From: Solanum dulcamara
Taxonomy: Eukaryota > Streptophyta > Magnoliopsida > Solanales > Solanaceae
Length of the DNA stretch: 64,000 nt
NCBI RefSeq assembly: GCF_947179165.1
Contig: NC_077238.1
Span: 47,250,793-47,314,792 of the forward strand
Direction of reading: 5' to 3'
Shown here: positions 46,011 to 57,853 of the stretch, one piece after another
Layout: the number at the start of each line of letters is the position of its first letter
Position numbering within the stretch: position 1 is the first letter of the stretch
Made by a program: the position numbers and the translations under genes
Notes under the pieces: model-generated
Told to the model about the DNA's origin: nothing
Seen by the model: the letters and a program-made list of their open reading frames with translations, nothing else
The model's database searches: none

Positions 46011-46437
46011 TTATGCCTCTATATGTCAAGATCAAGAATGCAGCTAAACATATAGTTTGTAAAATTTCAACAATAAAAATATTATACATAAATTGTAACA
46101 AGTAACCATATATCCAATACAACTTATGATAATAGTACGTCGATAAAGGACACCATGCTAGAATCACGTGTCTCGAGGGATGCCTAATACCTTTCTTCGG
46201 TCAACAAAATTCCTTACCTTAATTTCTAGTTTGCATACCAATAAAAATAAAGAGTCTACTTTTTTATTAGGGATTTCAATAAGGTGACTTGGAACACCAA
46301 AACTCAATTCGAAATAGAGACTCTGAATAAATAATTAGACAATCCCTTTTCAACAATATCATTTAAATAGGAAAAACCCAATCGAAAAAGGGATGTGACA
46401 GTATGCCAAACCAAGGGTTTGCTCAGGCCAACAACGT
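46011..46437 (-). mobile_element. Remnant of an older LTR element
   Basis: Read on the minus strand, 46130-46400 contains the kind of 'gtgttccaagtcacc', 'gtaaggaatt' and 'attctagcatggt' leader sequence I associate with large Tat/Ogre-type elements in Solanaceae. That link is from memory of the family and is unchecked. No frame is kept. Confidence 0.4.
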
Positions 46438-48213
46438 TCTAAGTGTAATGACCTATTCAATCATTACTAAAAAATATATGCATTATGGGTAAAATAATCT
46501 CATTCGCCATAAGGTTAGGATAAATTCCTTGGTATGTCAGTGCATTAGTTATGAATTAGGGTTGTAAAATGCCCTATCACAAAGTTAAGTTGAAAGTGTC
46601 TTACCGATTGAATCTCGGTCTTAAGTTTAACTAAGGTCAACTTTAAAGACGATATCTCTCATCCTAAACTGAATTAGGTGGCTCATGACCTATAAAAGTA
46701 AAGTTCTATGAGTCTTCTTTCCAACATCACCAAGTTTGCTTCATTTAGAGTTCGGAGTAAGAAGTTATGACCATTTTACTAAAATTATTGTTGCTATAGC
46801 TGGGCCATAGTAGGCCACTCATAGTTAAATGCATTTTTCAGATCTAAATTTATCTTACTCCCAAAACTTATCCAAGGTCAGTCTAGAAAAAGTAGAGGCA
46901 ATTTCTTCAGTTTTTCATTAATTTCCTCCTTCAAGGTAAGTCCTTCCATCAATCTAACAATCATTTCATTATTTACTCCTTAGAATAACATTAAATTGAT
47001 CATGATGGGGTAGAAAGTTAACCTATATGGAATTTTCTGATGTATAGAAAATTAATACGTTGAAAATCTCTTGAATTTGAGCTAGTGTTGATAGATTATG
47101 TCCTTGGGGCTAGAAATTGATCTAACCATTTCTAAATATAGAGTTTTTGAGTAGATTGGAGGGTAGAACTAGTGGGTTTAAATCCCAAAGAATTTGTTGG
47201 CAGAGTACTTTATTAATTACTCTAGTAATTGTTATTATTAGATGATTTAGGCTTCAGAAATGCGAAGAATACAGAAAATCATCAGCGGCACAACTTATTG
47301 GTTGCAACAGCTTTATGCCCAGGTAGGCTAGGTTTCTTAATAAAGTAGTTATAGACCTGTTCTCGTTGTATAATATATTATAGATTGATGGTAAATTGTA
47401 TGTGCAAGCCTTCAGGCACGGAGTCTGGATGGCTAAATGTGTTTTTGTTGTTGATTAGGGAAGGAATGTACTATATGGGTTATGATTATTCTATGACTAG
47501 AGATGATAGTCTAGTTATTAATTGTTAACCTTAATGCTTCTTGTGGAGATGATTGATGGCTCTTATAAGTTTTATGTGTAAGAAAATGGTTGGGTTATAA
47601 TGAGAGATCCTTAGACTTATGATGCCTACTCATGTTGACTGTTCCATGTGAAATACTTGAGTAAAGTATATTCAAGAAAAAAAAAGGCGAATGTGAAATG
47701 ACTTCATGTTAATAATCTCACACAATGAACCTATTGATTTACTTATGTCTTTAAGTGTGGTGGTTGCATTGTGATTGTGATTGGGATGTGTGATTTCCTA
47801 TGGATCAGGTTTTATGCCGGCACAATTAGACTGAGTACAATATTGGTATATTTTAAGCATATACCATACTGGCACAATTAGATTGGGTATCATAACGGTA
47901 CATTTGGAATGTGTGCCACACCGGCATAATTAGATCAAGTACCATGCAGGTATAATTGGATCAAGTACCATACCGGTACACTAATAGTTTGGGTATGGAT
48001 TTCAGAGGACCATTAATTGACTGTTGTATTGTGATTAATCATGCTCATTGTATAAACTGATTCAATCTAGGGACTAGAAATTCGAGTGATGCAATATTTG
48101 TGATGTGATTGTGTATCATATGTTTTACCATGTTGTGGCTATCTATTCATATTTCATATAATCAGGTATGAGGTTGCATGTGATCAAATGGACGGTAGTT
48201 GGTGTGTTGGTAA
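46438..48213 (+). mobile_element. LTR-like sequence interrupted by the LARD-like element
   Basis: Opens TGTAATGACCTATTC, an LTR-style start, and has no coding frame. It is cut at 48213 by the next element. A short repeat cluster lies at 47811-47990. It could be one LTR or debris of several; the other end is not certain. Confidence 0.4.
47811..47990 (+). repeat. Short tandem repeat cluster with CCGGCACAATTAGA core
   Basis: About five diverged units (roughly 60 bp early, about 30 bp later) sharing a ...GTACCATACCGGCACAATTAGATTGG... theme, split across variants. Similar in style to the minisatellites in other LTRs here. Confidence 0.7.
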
Positions 48214-51200
48214 TGTCACGACCCAACCCCATGGTCCGCAACTAGGGTCTGACCTGGACCCCCATGTACCTATCTGTCGACTATAGTCAAATTGGACTAT
48301 GTATAATATGATACTGTTCACCTCAATGAGTTAAAACTTTTTCATGTTCACATAGCCTTCTGGATATAGGAACCAAACACATGAACCCAATAGGTGATAA
48401 AATATTCATACACGTGTAGTCTCTTTTATTTGCATCATGTCATGAAAGGGAAAGCCAGTCGTCAAGGCTACCACAACATAATAGCTTATACAACATATTG
48501 CATAGGCATAACCAAAATAAACTCCTAAACAACCCACACACATATGTCTACAGACCTCTAAGAATAGGAACGACAACATATGGTGGGATAGGGCCCCCGT
48601 CGTACTCCTGCATAAACAAATATACACATCGGAGGACCAGTACCCAAAAGCCAAAGTTCGAAATAGTGGAGCACTTCCAACATAGCTGATAGAAATCTTA
48701 AGCTGGCGGATCTCCGAAATGAACATCTGTACCTGCGGGCATGAAATGCAGCCCCCCAAAGAAAGGAGGGTTAGTATGATACATGTACTGAGTATATAAG
48801 CAAACATAACTGAGATAACAACTGAAATAGGGATGCAGGAAACCAAGTATAGCATTTAATAGGGTACTGTACCTGCATCTCATAAAATAAAGTCATGTAT
48901 ACCATTATCACTTACGGTATCCTGCCCGCTTGGGGACTCGGTGTTACAAGAATATCCTCTATCATGATAGGCATATGCATATTATTAGCATTGTGGGACG
49001 TACAATCCGATCTATGTATACAGCAAGCACATGCCGAGGAAGGATGGCCTAATCCATATGTCAAATGATACTGCCAAGTTATGATGGCCCAATCCATATA
49101 TTAGATGATGATGCCGAGGTACGACCTCCCGATCCGTATAATGCATAATAATGCTGAGGTACGATGGCCCGATCCGTATAATGCATAATCGGTCATGGAA
49201 CATACGACCCGATCCTTACATAGCAAAATATGTCGAGGTACATTCGGCCCGATCCATATATCATAATGCATATATGTGTATGTAAAACTCTGTAAAATAT
49301 CAAACATCCCTTAGGTATCATCATAAAGCATGTTCAAGAGCCCCTAGGTATAGTAGCATACACATCCGAACCCTATTCAACCTATAGGAGGCTCAAGGGT
49401 TGTAGTTCAACTACTTCAAGGCCTTTATCATTCAAAAGTGGGTACAAGTCATGAGTTACATCCAGAATCTATAAATGGGGCTATATCCAAATCCATGTCC
49501 TATAGCACCTTTAGTCTAGTCTTTCTAGAAGCAGGAAAAGACAAGCTTTACATGCACCACTTCCTATCACATGGAAGACTTGAAAAGTAATGACTCAACT
49601 TGTTACAAGAGTTCTAATAAGTAGGAAGTAAAAAAGAGTGTTAACCCACCCTCAGAGTTTTAAGAGTGGAATAACTTCAAACTTCATATACATAATACTT
49701 AAAATAAGTCATGCCAAAAGAGAGGAAGAATAACTTTATATACAGTACTTCTCAGCATATAGAAGACTTAAGGAATGGAAGCTTAACTACTTTAAGAGTC
49801 TTAATATTCAACAGTGGACACGAATTATGAATCATGAATCATGTTCAGAGCTCATGAATAGAGTTACCCCAAGCTTCATACACATATCACTTGTCACTTA
49901 GATCTAATACATGCACAAAAGAAAGAAAATATAGACTTTACATACTTATACCACAACATGCCAAATGAAGGAATAGCTTTACATACTTATGCCAAAAGAA
50001 AGCTTCACATACCTTTTATGGACTTCTTTTAATCACGTTCTCGTTGTCGTCCTCCAAACCTATTTAACATGGAATCAATAAAAATATCAACCACCTTAGA
50101 ATTTTCCATCATCCTATATTACCTACGAGTATTCACAACATTCATTTCCTCGCTCGCCTTCTCGACTAGTTCCTTAACTAGTTAAGGTGTTAACGGAAAT
50201 CGGGCAGCACCTCCCCTATAATATGCCCTATCCGAATTTCCAATTACACTCATAATAACTACATACAACCAAAAACAACAACCTTCAGCACATGTATAAG
50301 CAGTTCACACCAATATAATACAACACAAACTGCAAATGACTCGCTCAAAACCACTATACCAAAATAGGGTTTCTAGTCTTTATTTCGCAAAGACTTTATT
50401 TATACGCAATGAGGGGTTGTGTGGATTTTAAGAGAACCACCCACACAACTTTTAGAACCCATTTAGGCCCTTCAACAAACCCCCACACACCTGCAGCAGT
50501 ACACCACAAGCACAACACTTTACTTCGACGACAATTCAACTATAGCGATTCCTATTTAGTTTATTTCGAACGTCAAGCATCTCTATGATGTTTTCACATT
50601 TCCAGATACTTAAACCATATATAATGCAATTCATAACAATACCATAAACTCCAAATTAAGAGGAGAAACCTAACTTTACCCGAAATTAGCCAAAACTAGC
50701 CCAAACCTAGCCTCGGAAGTTCCTTAACATGCTGAAACTTTAGCAGACTGTTTGTATCTTTTTGGTGCTGCTACAAACCATAAATTTAAATTACTAACAC
50801 CTTAATAGCATGTAAAAACCCTTAACAAAACGAGGGAGAAGATATTCAAGCCATACCTTAACAACCAACTTTCCAAACTTGCTGAAAATTAACTTCGGAA
50901 CACCTTGACGCGGCTGAAATTAAGGGGCTATTTGCGTTACTTCTTGCTGCACCAAATCCGAAATTTCCATTATTAAACACTGTTATATCACCGTAGAATA
51001 CCTTAAATAATTAATTCACAGAGAGAAAATTAGAAACTTACCTTAGTTTCTCTTAAACCGTAGCTGCTCTCTTTTCTCTCTATGTTTTTCCTCTCTTATG
51101 CTTGCTGAAATTTTGGATGAAGAATGAGTTACTAGTCATCATAAGACATATATATTTACCTTTTTAGAAGGTGACACGTGGCATCCGCCTAGGGGTGACA

Positions 51201-51729
51201 CGTGGCATCCTCCTAAGGTGCCACCTCAACCCATACGACCCATCACATGATGCCATGTGGCAGTGGGGTCCATCCCAAGCTACTGCATCACCTACTTAAG
51301 CCTAACTAGGTGCATCACCTACTTTTCCAAGTAGGTGCATCACCTACTTGCTTCGAGTAGGCGCATCGTTTCCTTATTTCCCTTCCGTAGGTCCGTAATC
51401 TCGTCTTACTTCAAGAGCCTCTGCATTCCTTGCTAATTAAACTCGATGCATACTCAAGTAGCTTGTATGCAAAATGTCCCAATTAATAGCTTTCACAAGT
51501 ACGTCGAGTCCTACGACTCACTACTTAGCCCCCAACTTCTTTCGAATTCTTATACCCGTATTTCCAATCCTCTCTCTTATGGAGTATCTCCTTCTCCTTT
51601 CCTTAGGATTATTTGATAGTGTTATAGATTATCCGACTCACATGATGACTTCTAAGAAACTTAAGAGCTTTCCCAGCAACTTAAGAAGCTTATGAAGTGT
51701 CCCAAGGTACAAAAGTATGGGGTGTAACA
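48214..51729 (-). repeat. 3' LTR of the LARD-like element
   Basis: Plus-strand view TGTCACGACCC to GGGTGTAACA. About six units of the ~40-bp minisatellite at 49031-49262. Reading frames at 48406-48883, 48912-49307 and 51474-51695 recur in the other LTR with different breaks. Confidence 0.92.
49031..49262 (-). repeat. Minisatellite in 3' LTR
   Basis: Around six diverged ~40-bp units with GCCGAGGTACGATGGCCCGATCC core; the same repeat family as 2940-3466, in reverse orientation. Confidence 0.85.
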
Positions 51730-51750
51730 TCCTTCCCCCCTTTAGAATAT
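51730..51750 (-). other. Polypurine tract of the LARD-like element
   Basis: Minus strand CTAAAGGGGGGAAGGA directly before the 3' LTR start TGTTACACC; preceded by the GTTCGAGGACGAATATT block. Confidence 0.88.
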
Positions 51751-52788
51751 TCGTCCTCGAACGTAAACCAAAACCTTCCTCCGGACCTTATACCGATTAT
51801 ATGGAGAGGTCCTCTATCTCATTGCCATAACATATACTTTCATCGAGCAATCAATATTAGAGTTCCAAAGGTTAGGATTACCTGTAGACATAGGAAATAA
51901 GTACAGATACTTGTGTCTCGTTTCCCCTTTCCCTATTACTCTTCTGTTACTCATATTATTACTTATTTCAACTACAGGTCGTCATAGTTTATCTTTGTGT
52001 ATCCATTCAGTCAGTGCCTTAATATCATTCTATTTAGATGTATCAGTCTTCTCTAAACCATCTTTTTTAGATTATAAGTCTTTTCCAACTTCGTTTTACC
52101 ATACCAGTATCGACCTCCTAGTTTCTATTGCCATCAATTCAGCAATTAACTCATTTCTCGAGGTCAGCCACACTCATAGTTTAATCAAATCTCATCATTG
52201 TTGTGGGCACAACCTTTTAAGACATACTACAGTCTTATATCTCATTCTCTTCTTATTTCTAGGAAAATTTGGGCAGAGTTTACTTTGTATTTCTCCCTAT
52301 CTCAACACCTGCACACACGAAATACCAATAGTGCCTGATAGGGCACGCATATATATATTCAGATCATATCATATTACAGCCACACAGGGCGCCCAATATC
52401 AACAGTGAAAATGGACTTACCTCATATGCCCACTTGAACTGCACCTGTTAACTTTCCTGGCTACTTTTCCTTTCAAATTCAACTTTACATTCCAATTGTA
52501 CCTCAATACCTTAACCGACATATATCTTTCGTGCCTTTGCTTACCTGCTTTCTTTGTAACTTCCAATATCGTCAGTCACCTTTTTCTATCGATGTTGTCC
52601 TTCTGCTGAAATTACAAGTTAGTATGAGGAATTTTATTCCCTATGACTCGGATCTATCGTACGATCGTAGATATGAAAGAAAGGTAACATCCTAAATGTC
52701 ATGTAGCCTCTTGTCTATAGATGTGGTGCATAACACACCGATAAACAAGACTCTACTAAACACGGTTTGTAGACACTCCAAGGACAAA
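51751..52788 (-). other. Internal region without gag-pol
   Basis: About 1 kb. On the minus strand the part next to the PBS reads as a chromovirus-type leader (a CGGTGTGTTATGCACCACATC stretch near 52745-52725 and an AAGAGGCTAC near 52713). After that no frame carries retroelement motifs. The 165-residue frame at 51911-52408 is on the opposite strand to the element and is low-complexity hydrophobic, so I do not treat it as a gene. Confidence 0.75.
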
Positions 52789-52802
52789 CCACTTTGATAC
52801 CA
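52789..52802 (-). other. Primer-binding site of the LARD-like element
   Basis: Minus strand TGGTATCAAAGTGG, four bases inside the 5' LTR; matches the initiator-methionine tRNA complement over its first eight bases. Confidence 0.85.
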
Positions 52803-52806
52803 CTTC

Positions 52807-55800
52807 TGTCATGACACAACCCCGTGGGCCGCAACTGGGGTCCGACCTAACCCCCGTGTACCTATTTGTCGAATATAGTCTAATTGGACTATGTATAATG
52901 TGATACTGCTCACAAAAACCTCAATGAGTTAAAAAAAATTCATGTTCACATAGCCTCCTGGATATAGGAACCAAACACATGAACCCAGTGGATGATAAAA
53001 TATTCATACACGTGTAGCCTCTTTCATTTGCATCATGTCATGAAAGGGAAAGCCAGCCGACAACGTTGTCATAACATAATAGCTTTTACAACATATCGCA
53101 TAGGCATAACCGAAATAAACTCCTAAACAACTAACACACATATGTCTACAGACCTCTAAGAATAGGAACGACAACATATGGCGGGACAGGCCCCCATCGT
53201 ACCCCTACATAAACAAATATACACATCGCAGGACCAGTACCCAAAATCCAGGCTCCGAAATAGTGGAGCACTTCCAACATAACTGACAGAAATCCTAAGC
53301 TGGCAGATCTCCAAAATGAACATCTGTACCTGCAGGCATGAAATGCAGCCCCCAAAAGAAAAGGGGTCAGTACGATACATGTACTGAGTATATAAGCATA
53401 CATAACTGAGATAACAACTGAAACAGGGATGCAGGAAACCAAATATAGCATTTAATAGGGTACTGTACCTGCATCTCATAAAATAAAGTCATGTATACCA
53501 TTATCACGTATCGTATCCTGCCCGCTCAGGGACTCGGTGTTACAAGCATATCCTCTATCATGATATGCGTATGCATATTATTAGCACTGTGGGACGTACA
53601 GTCTGATCCATGTATATTGCAAGCACATGCCGAGGAACGACGACCCAATCCATATGTCAAATGATAATGCCGAGGTACGATGCCCGATCCATATATTACA
53701 TGATGATACCGAGGTACGATGGCCCAATTAGTATAATCCATAATAATGTTGAGGTACGATGGCCCGATCGGTATAATGCATAACCTGTTGTAGAACGTAC
53801 GACTCGATCCTTACATAGTAAAATGTGTCGAGGTACGTTTGGCCCGATCCATATACCATAATGCATATACGTGTACGTAAAACTCTGTAAAATATCAAAC
53901 ATCCCTTAGATATCATCATAAAGAATGTTTAAGAGCCCCTAGGTATAGGAGCTTACACATCCCAACCCTATTCAACCTATAGGAGGCTCAAGGGTAATAG
54001 TTCAACTACTTCAAGGCCTTTATCATTCATAAGTGGGTACAAGCCATGAGTTACATCCAGAATCTATAAATGGGGCTATCTCCAAATCCATGTCCTATAG
54101 CACCTTTAGTCTAGTCTTTCTAGAAGCACGAAAAGACAAGCTTTACATGCACCACTTCCTATCATATGGAAGACTTGAAAAGTAATGACTCAACTTGTTA
54201 TAGGAGTTCTAATCAGTAGGAAGTAAACAAGAGTCTTAACCCACCCTCAGAGTTTTAAAAGTGGAATAACTTCAAACTTAATATACATAATACTTACATC
54301 TAAGTCATGCCAAAAGATAGGAACAATAACTTTACATACACTCCTTCTCATCATATAGAATACTTGATGAATGGAAGCTTAACTACTTTAAGAGTCTTAA
54401 CATTCAACAGTGGACACGAATTATGAATCATGAATCATGTTCAGAGCTCATGAATAGAGTTAACCCAAGATTCATACACATATCACTTGTCACTTAGATC
54501 TAATACATGCACAAAAGACAGAACAGATAGACTTTACATACTTATACCACAACATGCCAAAAGAAGGAATAGCTTTACATACTTATGCCAAAAACATGCC
54601 AAAAGAAAGCTTCACATACCTTTTACGGACTTCTTTTAATCACGTTCTCGTCGTCGTCCTCCAAACCTATTTAACATGGAATCAATACTTATATCAACCA
54701 CCTTAGACTTTTCCAGCATCTTATATTACCTACAAGTATTCACAACATTCATTTCCTCGCTCGCCTTCTTGACTAGTTCCTTAACTAGTTAAGGCGTTAA
54801 CGGAAATTGGGCAGCACCTCCCCTATAATATGTCCTATCCGAATTTCCAATTACACTCCTAATAACTACAGACAACCAACAACAACAACATGCATCACAT
54901 GTATAAGAAGTTCACACCAACATAATACAACACAAACTACAAATGACTCGCTCAAAACCACGATTCCAAAATAGGGTTTCTAGTCTTTATTTCGCAAAGC
55001 CTTTATTTATATGAAACGAAAGGTCATGTGGCTGTTACAAGAAGAAACCACACCCCTCTTAGAACCCATTTAGTCCCTGTAAAAAAAACCCACACACCTG
55101 CAGCAGTACACCACAAGCACAACACTTTACTTCGACGACAATTCAACTATAGCAATTCCAATTTAGTTTATTTCGAACGTCAAGCATATCTATGATGTTT
55201 TCACATTTACAGCTACTTAAACCACATATAATTCACTTATTAACAATACCATAAACTCCAAATTTAGAGGAGAAACCTAACCTTACCCGAAATTGGCCAA
55301 AACTAGCCAAAACCTAGCCTCGGAAGTTCCTTAACATGCTGAAACCTTAGCGGACTGTTTGTATCTTTTTGGTGATGCTACAAACCATAACTTTACATTA
55401 ATAAGACCTTAATATCATGTACAAACCCTTACCAAAACGAGGGAGAATAGAATCAAGCCATACCTTAACAACCGGCTTTCTACACTTGCTGAAAATTAAC
55501 TTCGGAACACCTCGACGCGGCTGAAATTAAGGGGCTATTTGCATTACTTCTTGCTTCCCCAAATCCCAAATTTCCATTATTAAACACCATTATATAACCT
55601 TAGATTACCTTAAATAATTAATTCACAGAGAGAAAATTAGAAACTTACCTTATTTTCTCTTAAACCGTGGCTACTCTCTTTTCTCTCTATGGTTTTCCTC
55701 TCTTATGATTGCTGAAATTTTGGATGAAGAATGAGTTAATAGTCATCATAATACATATGTATGTGCCTATTTAGAAGGTGGCATGTGGTATCCCCCTAGG

Positions 55801-56336
55801 GATGACACGTGGCAGCCTTCTAAGGTGCCACCTCAACCCATATGGCCCATCACATGCTGCCATGTGGCAGTGGGGTCCACCCCAAGCTGATGCATCACCT
55901 ACTTAAGCCTCAATAGGTGCATCACCTACTTTTCCAAGTAGGTGCATCATCTACTTGCTTCAAGTGGGCGCGTCGTTTCCTTATTTCCCTTTCGTAGGTC
56001 TGTAATCTCGTCTTACTTCAAGAGCCTATGCATTCCTTGCTACTTAAGATTGATGCATACTCAAGTAGATTAGTATGAAAAATGTCCCAAGTAATAGCTT
56101 TCATAAGTACGTCGAGTCCTACAACTCACTACTTAGCCCCCAACTTCTTTCGGATTCTTATACCCCTATTTTAATCCTCTCTCTTATGGAGTATCTCTTT
56201 CTCCTTTTCTTAGGATTATTTGATAGTTTTATAGATTATCCGACTCACATGATGACTTCTAAGAAACTTAAGAGCCTTCCCAGCAACTTAAGAAGCTTAG
56301 GAAGTGTCCCAAGGTACCAAAGTACGGGGTGTAACA
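52807..56336 (-). repeat. 5' LTR of the LARD-like element
   Basis: Plus-strand view TGTCATGACAC to GGGTGTAACA, 3530 bp, colinear with 48214-51729. Minisatellite units at 53625-53860. Confidence 0.92.
53625..53860 (-). repeat. Minisatellite in 5' LTR
   Basis: Same ~40-bp repeat and similar copy number as in the partner LTR. Confidence 0.85.
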
Positions 56337-56640
56337 GTTAAATTGGAATTTGGTGACTTAGAGTTGAATTATGTTGTAGTCATATTATTGTGTGTGACAA
56401 AAGGGGTTTGAGGGATAATTTTTGAGTCTCTAACTCCATGCAAGCCGTTATGGCAGGGTAAATCCGTCTATAGCAGGTTAGAGGTCGCTATAGCGGTCCA
56501 GTGTGGATGCAGTATAAAAAAGACCCAAACCGTTTTTATGTATGCAGTCTTGCAAGTGGTTTGCTGAATAGTCAAGGTATAGGGTGTTGGCGTGAGAGCT
56601 TGAGAAAACATTGTAGATTGTTTAGACAGAGTTAGTGGTG
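56337..56640 (+). mobile_element. LTR-like debris with TATA-box-like site
   Basis: Flank of the LARD-like element, starting with the target copy GTTAA. Contains CGCTATAGCGG-type palindromic sequence at 56494-56502 and a TATAAAA at about 56512, typical of a U3 region. Which element it belongs to is unclear; it need not be the same one as 46438-48213. Confidence 0.35.
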
Positions 56641-57853
56641 GTCTGATCACGATCCAAGATAGACCCTAACTGTGGCAGAAAGATTAGAATTCGAAGAGAC
56701 TACACCCAAGCCTCTTGTCATACATAACATGACATGAAATAGCATAAAATGAAGAGTAAACATAAGTGAAAGATAGTCTCAAAACATGGAAAAAATCTTG
56801 ATATAAGAGAATTCAAAACATAGGATTCGAAATGAATGAAACATACTCTTCTAGTCAGACAATTCCTCTACTACTATAGATGGAGGCATAGGAAAATCCC
56901 TATCTCACCCAAATATACTAAAGTACATAAGTCTGAACATAAAAGAATGACATATTCGGTTCACCCTAGAATCATGAGGACTCACCAAAATAAGTTAACT
57001 CCGAATAGAATCTTGAAATACCCACGTGGATGGGTAGAAGCTTTATGACCTATATTATTAAACAATATAGGCAAAAGTATGTGTTAGTACATGGAATGTA
57101 CCAAGTATGTGAGAAATATGCATAATGTGAAAAAAGGACATAATATGCATGAACATGAGATTCATGACCAAAATATCTTGAAAAGTGTGAAGTAAATAAT
57201 AAAATCATGTCATAAATCAATGCATCATAAAAGACATTGTTTAAGAGCTTGTGACAAAACATAGTCATTTTGTGAGATATAGACCGCAACCGACAATAAG
57301 ATCATGTGAGCTATAACATAGAATTCGGTGTAACTCCTACACCAAAAAAGGAGAGGCTATTTGTTAAGGTAGACTCCGTATTATTAACATCATGAGCTAT
57401 ATTTGAATCCACTACCTAAGCCTCCACTTGAAGCCCTCTTGGTGCTAATTCAAATACCAATAGAATAGATTAAATCATAAGATCATCATAATATTAGAAA
57501 AGACAATAATCATATATTAATCCACATCATAAAATCATATAAGAGTAGTTTCTTTAAATCATGATTCATAACATCGTTCGTATAGATACTTACCTTTTTA
57601 ACCATCTGAATCATGATTTCAATTACACATACTTGAAATACAATTCATCACTTTCATAAAGCATTAGTGAATCCTTCATAAATTTCATGATCATAGTTCA
57701 TACTTCATACTTGAAAATCATAAACATAATGCATTGGTCTATGTGAAATCAATTGAAAATCATGTATCATAGTAAATTCATGCATAATAAGATAAAATAT
57801 TATCAATTAAATTGAAATAGAAAGGACCCATGAAGAATTGACATGAAACCCAC
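56641..57853 (-). mobile_element. Partial LTR, inner-chromovirus type, interrupted by the third element
   Basis: In plus-strand view it follows the order of the left part of 33365-35622: ATCACGATCCAAG start, CACCCAAGCCTCTT, the GTATGTGTTAGTAC segment at 57074, the ...TAACTCCTAC... segment near 57330, then AAAGGACCCATGAAG near 57822. It stops at 57853 where another LTR begins. The remainder should lie beyond the right edge of the window. Confidence 0.65.

Larger units (their letters stand above)
48214..56336 (-). mobile_element. Non-autonomous LARD-like LTR element with 3.5-kb LTRs and 1.08-kb interior
   Basis: Minus-strand order: 5' LTR 52807-56336 (3530 bp), PBS, internal 51730-52806 (1077 bp), polypurine tract, 3' LTR 48214-51729 (3516 bp). 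Both LTRs run TGT...ACA. Flanks GGTAA (48209-48213) and GTTAA (56337-56341) match at four of five bases. The interior keeps a chromovirus-like leader after the PBS and the GTTCGAGGACGAAT block before the PPT, but no gag or pol. It must use proteins from another element. LTRs agree at about 93% over the ~290 bp I compared. Confidence 0.9.

Noticed and set aside
48406..48855. 149-residue minus-strand reading frame
   Set aside because: It is inside the 3' LTR; the partner LTR has the related frames broken differently (53146-53479), and 3833-4255 has more fragments of the same sequence. It is LTR sequence, not a gene.
51911..52408. 165-residue plus-strand reading frame, the longest in the window
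   Set aside because: It lies antisense in the interior of the minus-strand LARD-like element, is hydrophobic low-complexity in composition and has no motif I recognise. A chance frame in AT-rich sequence is the simpler reading.
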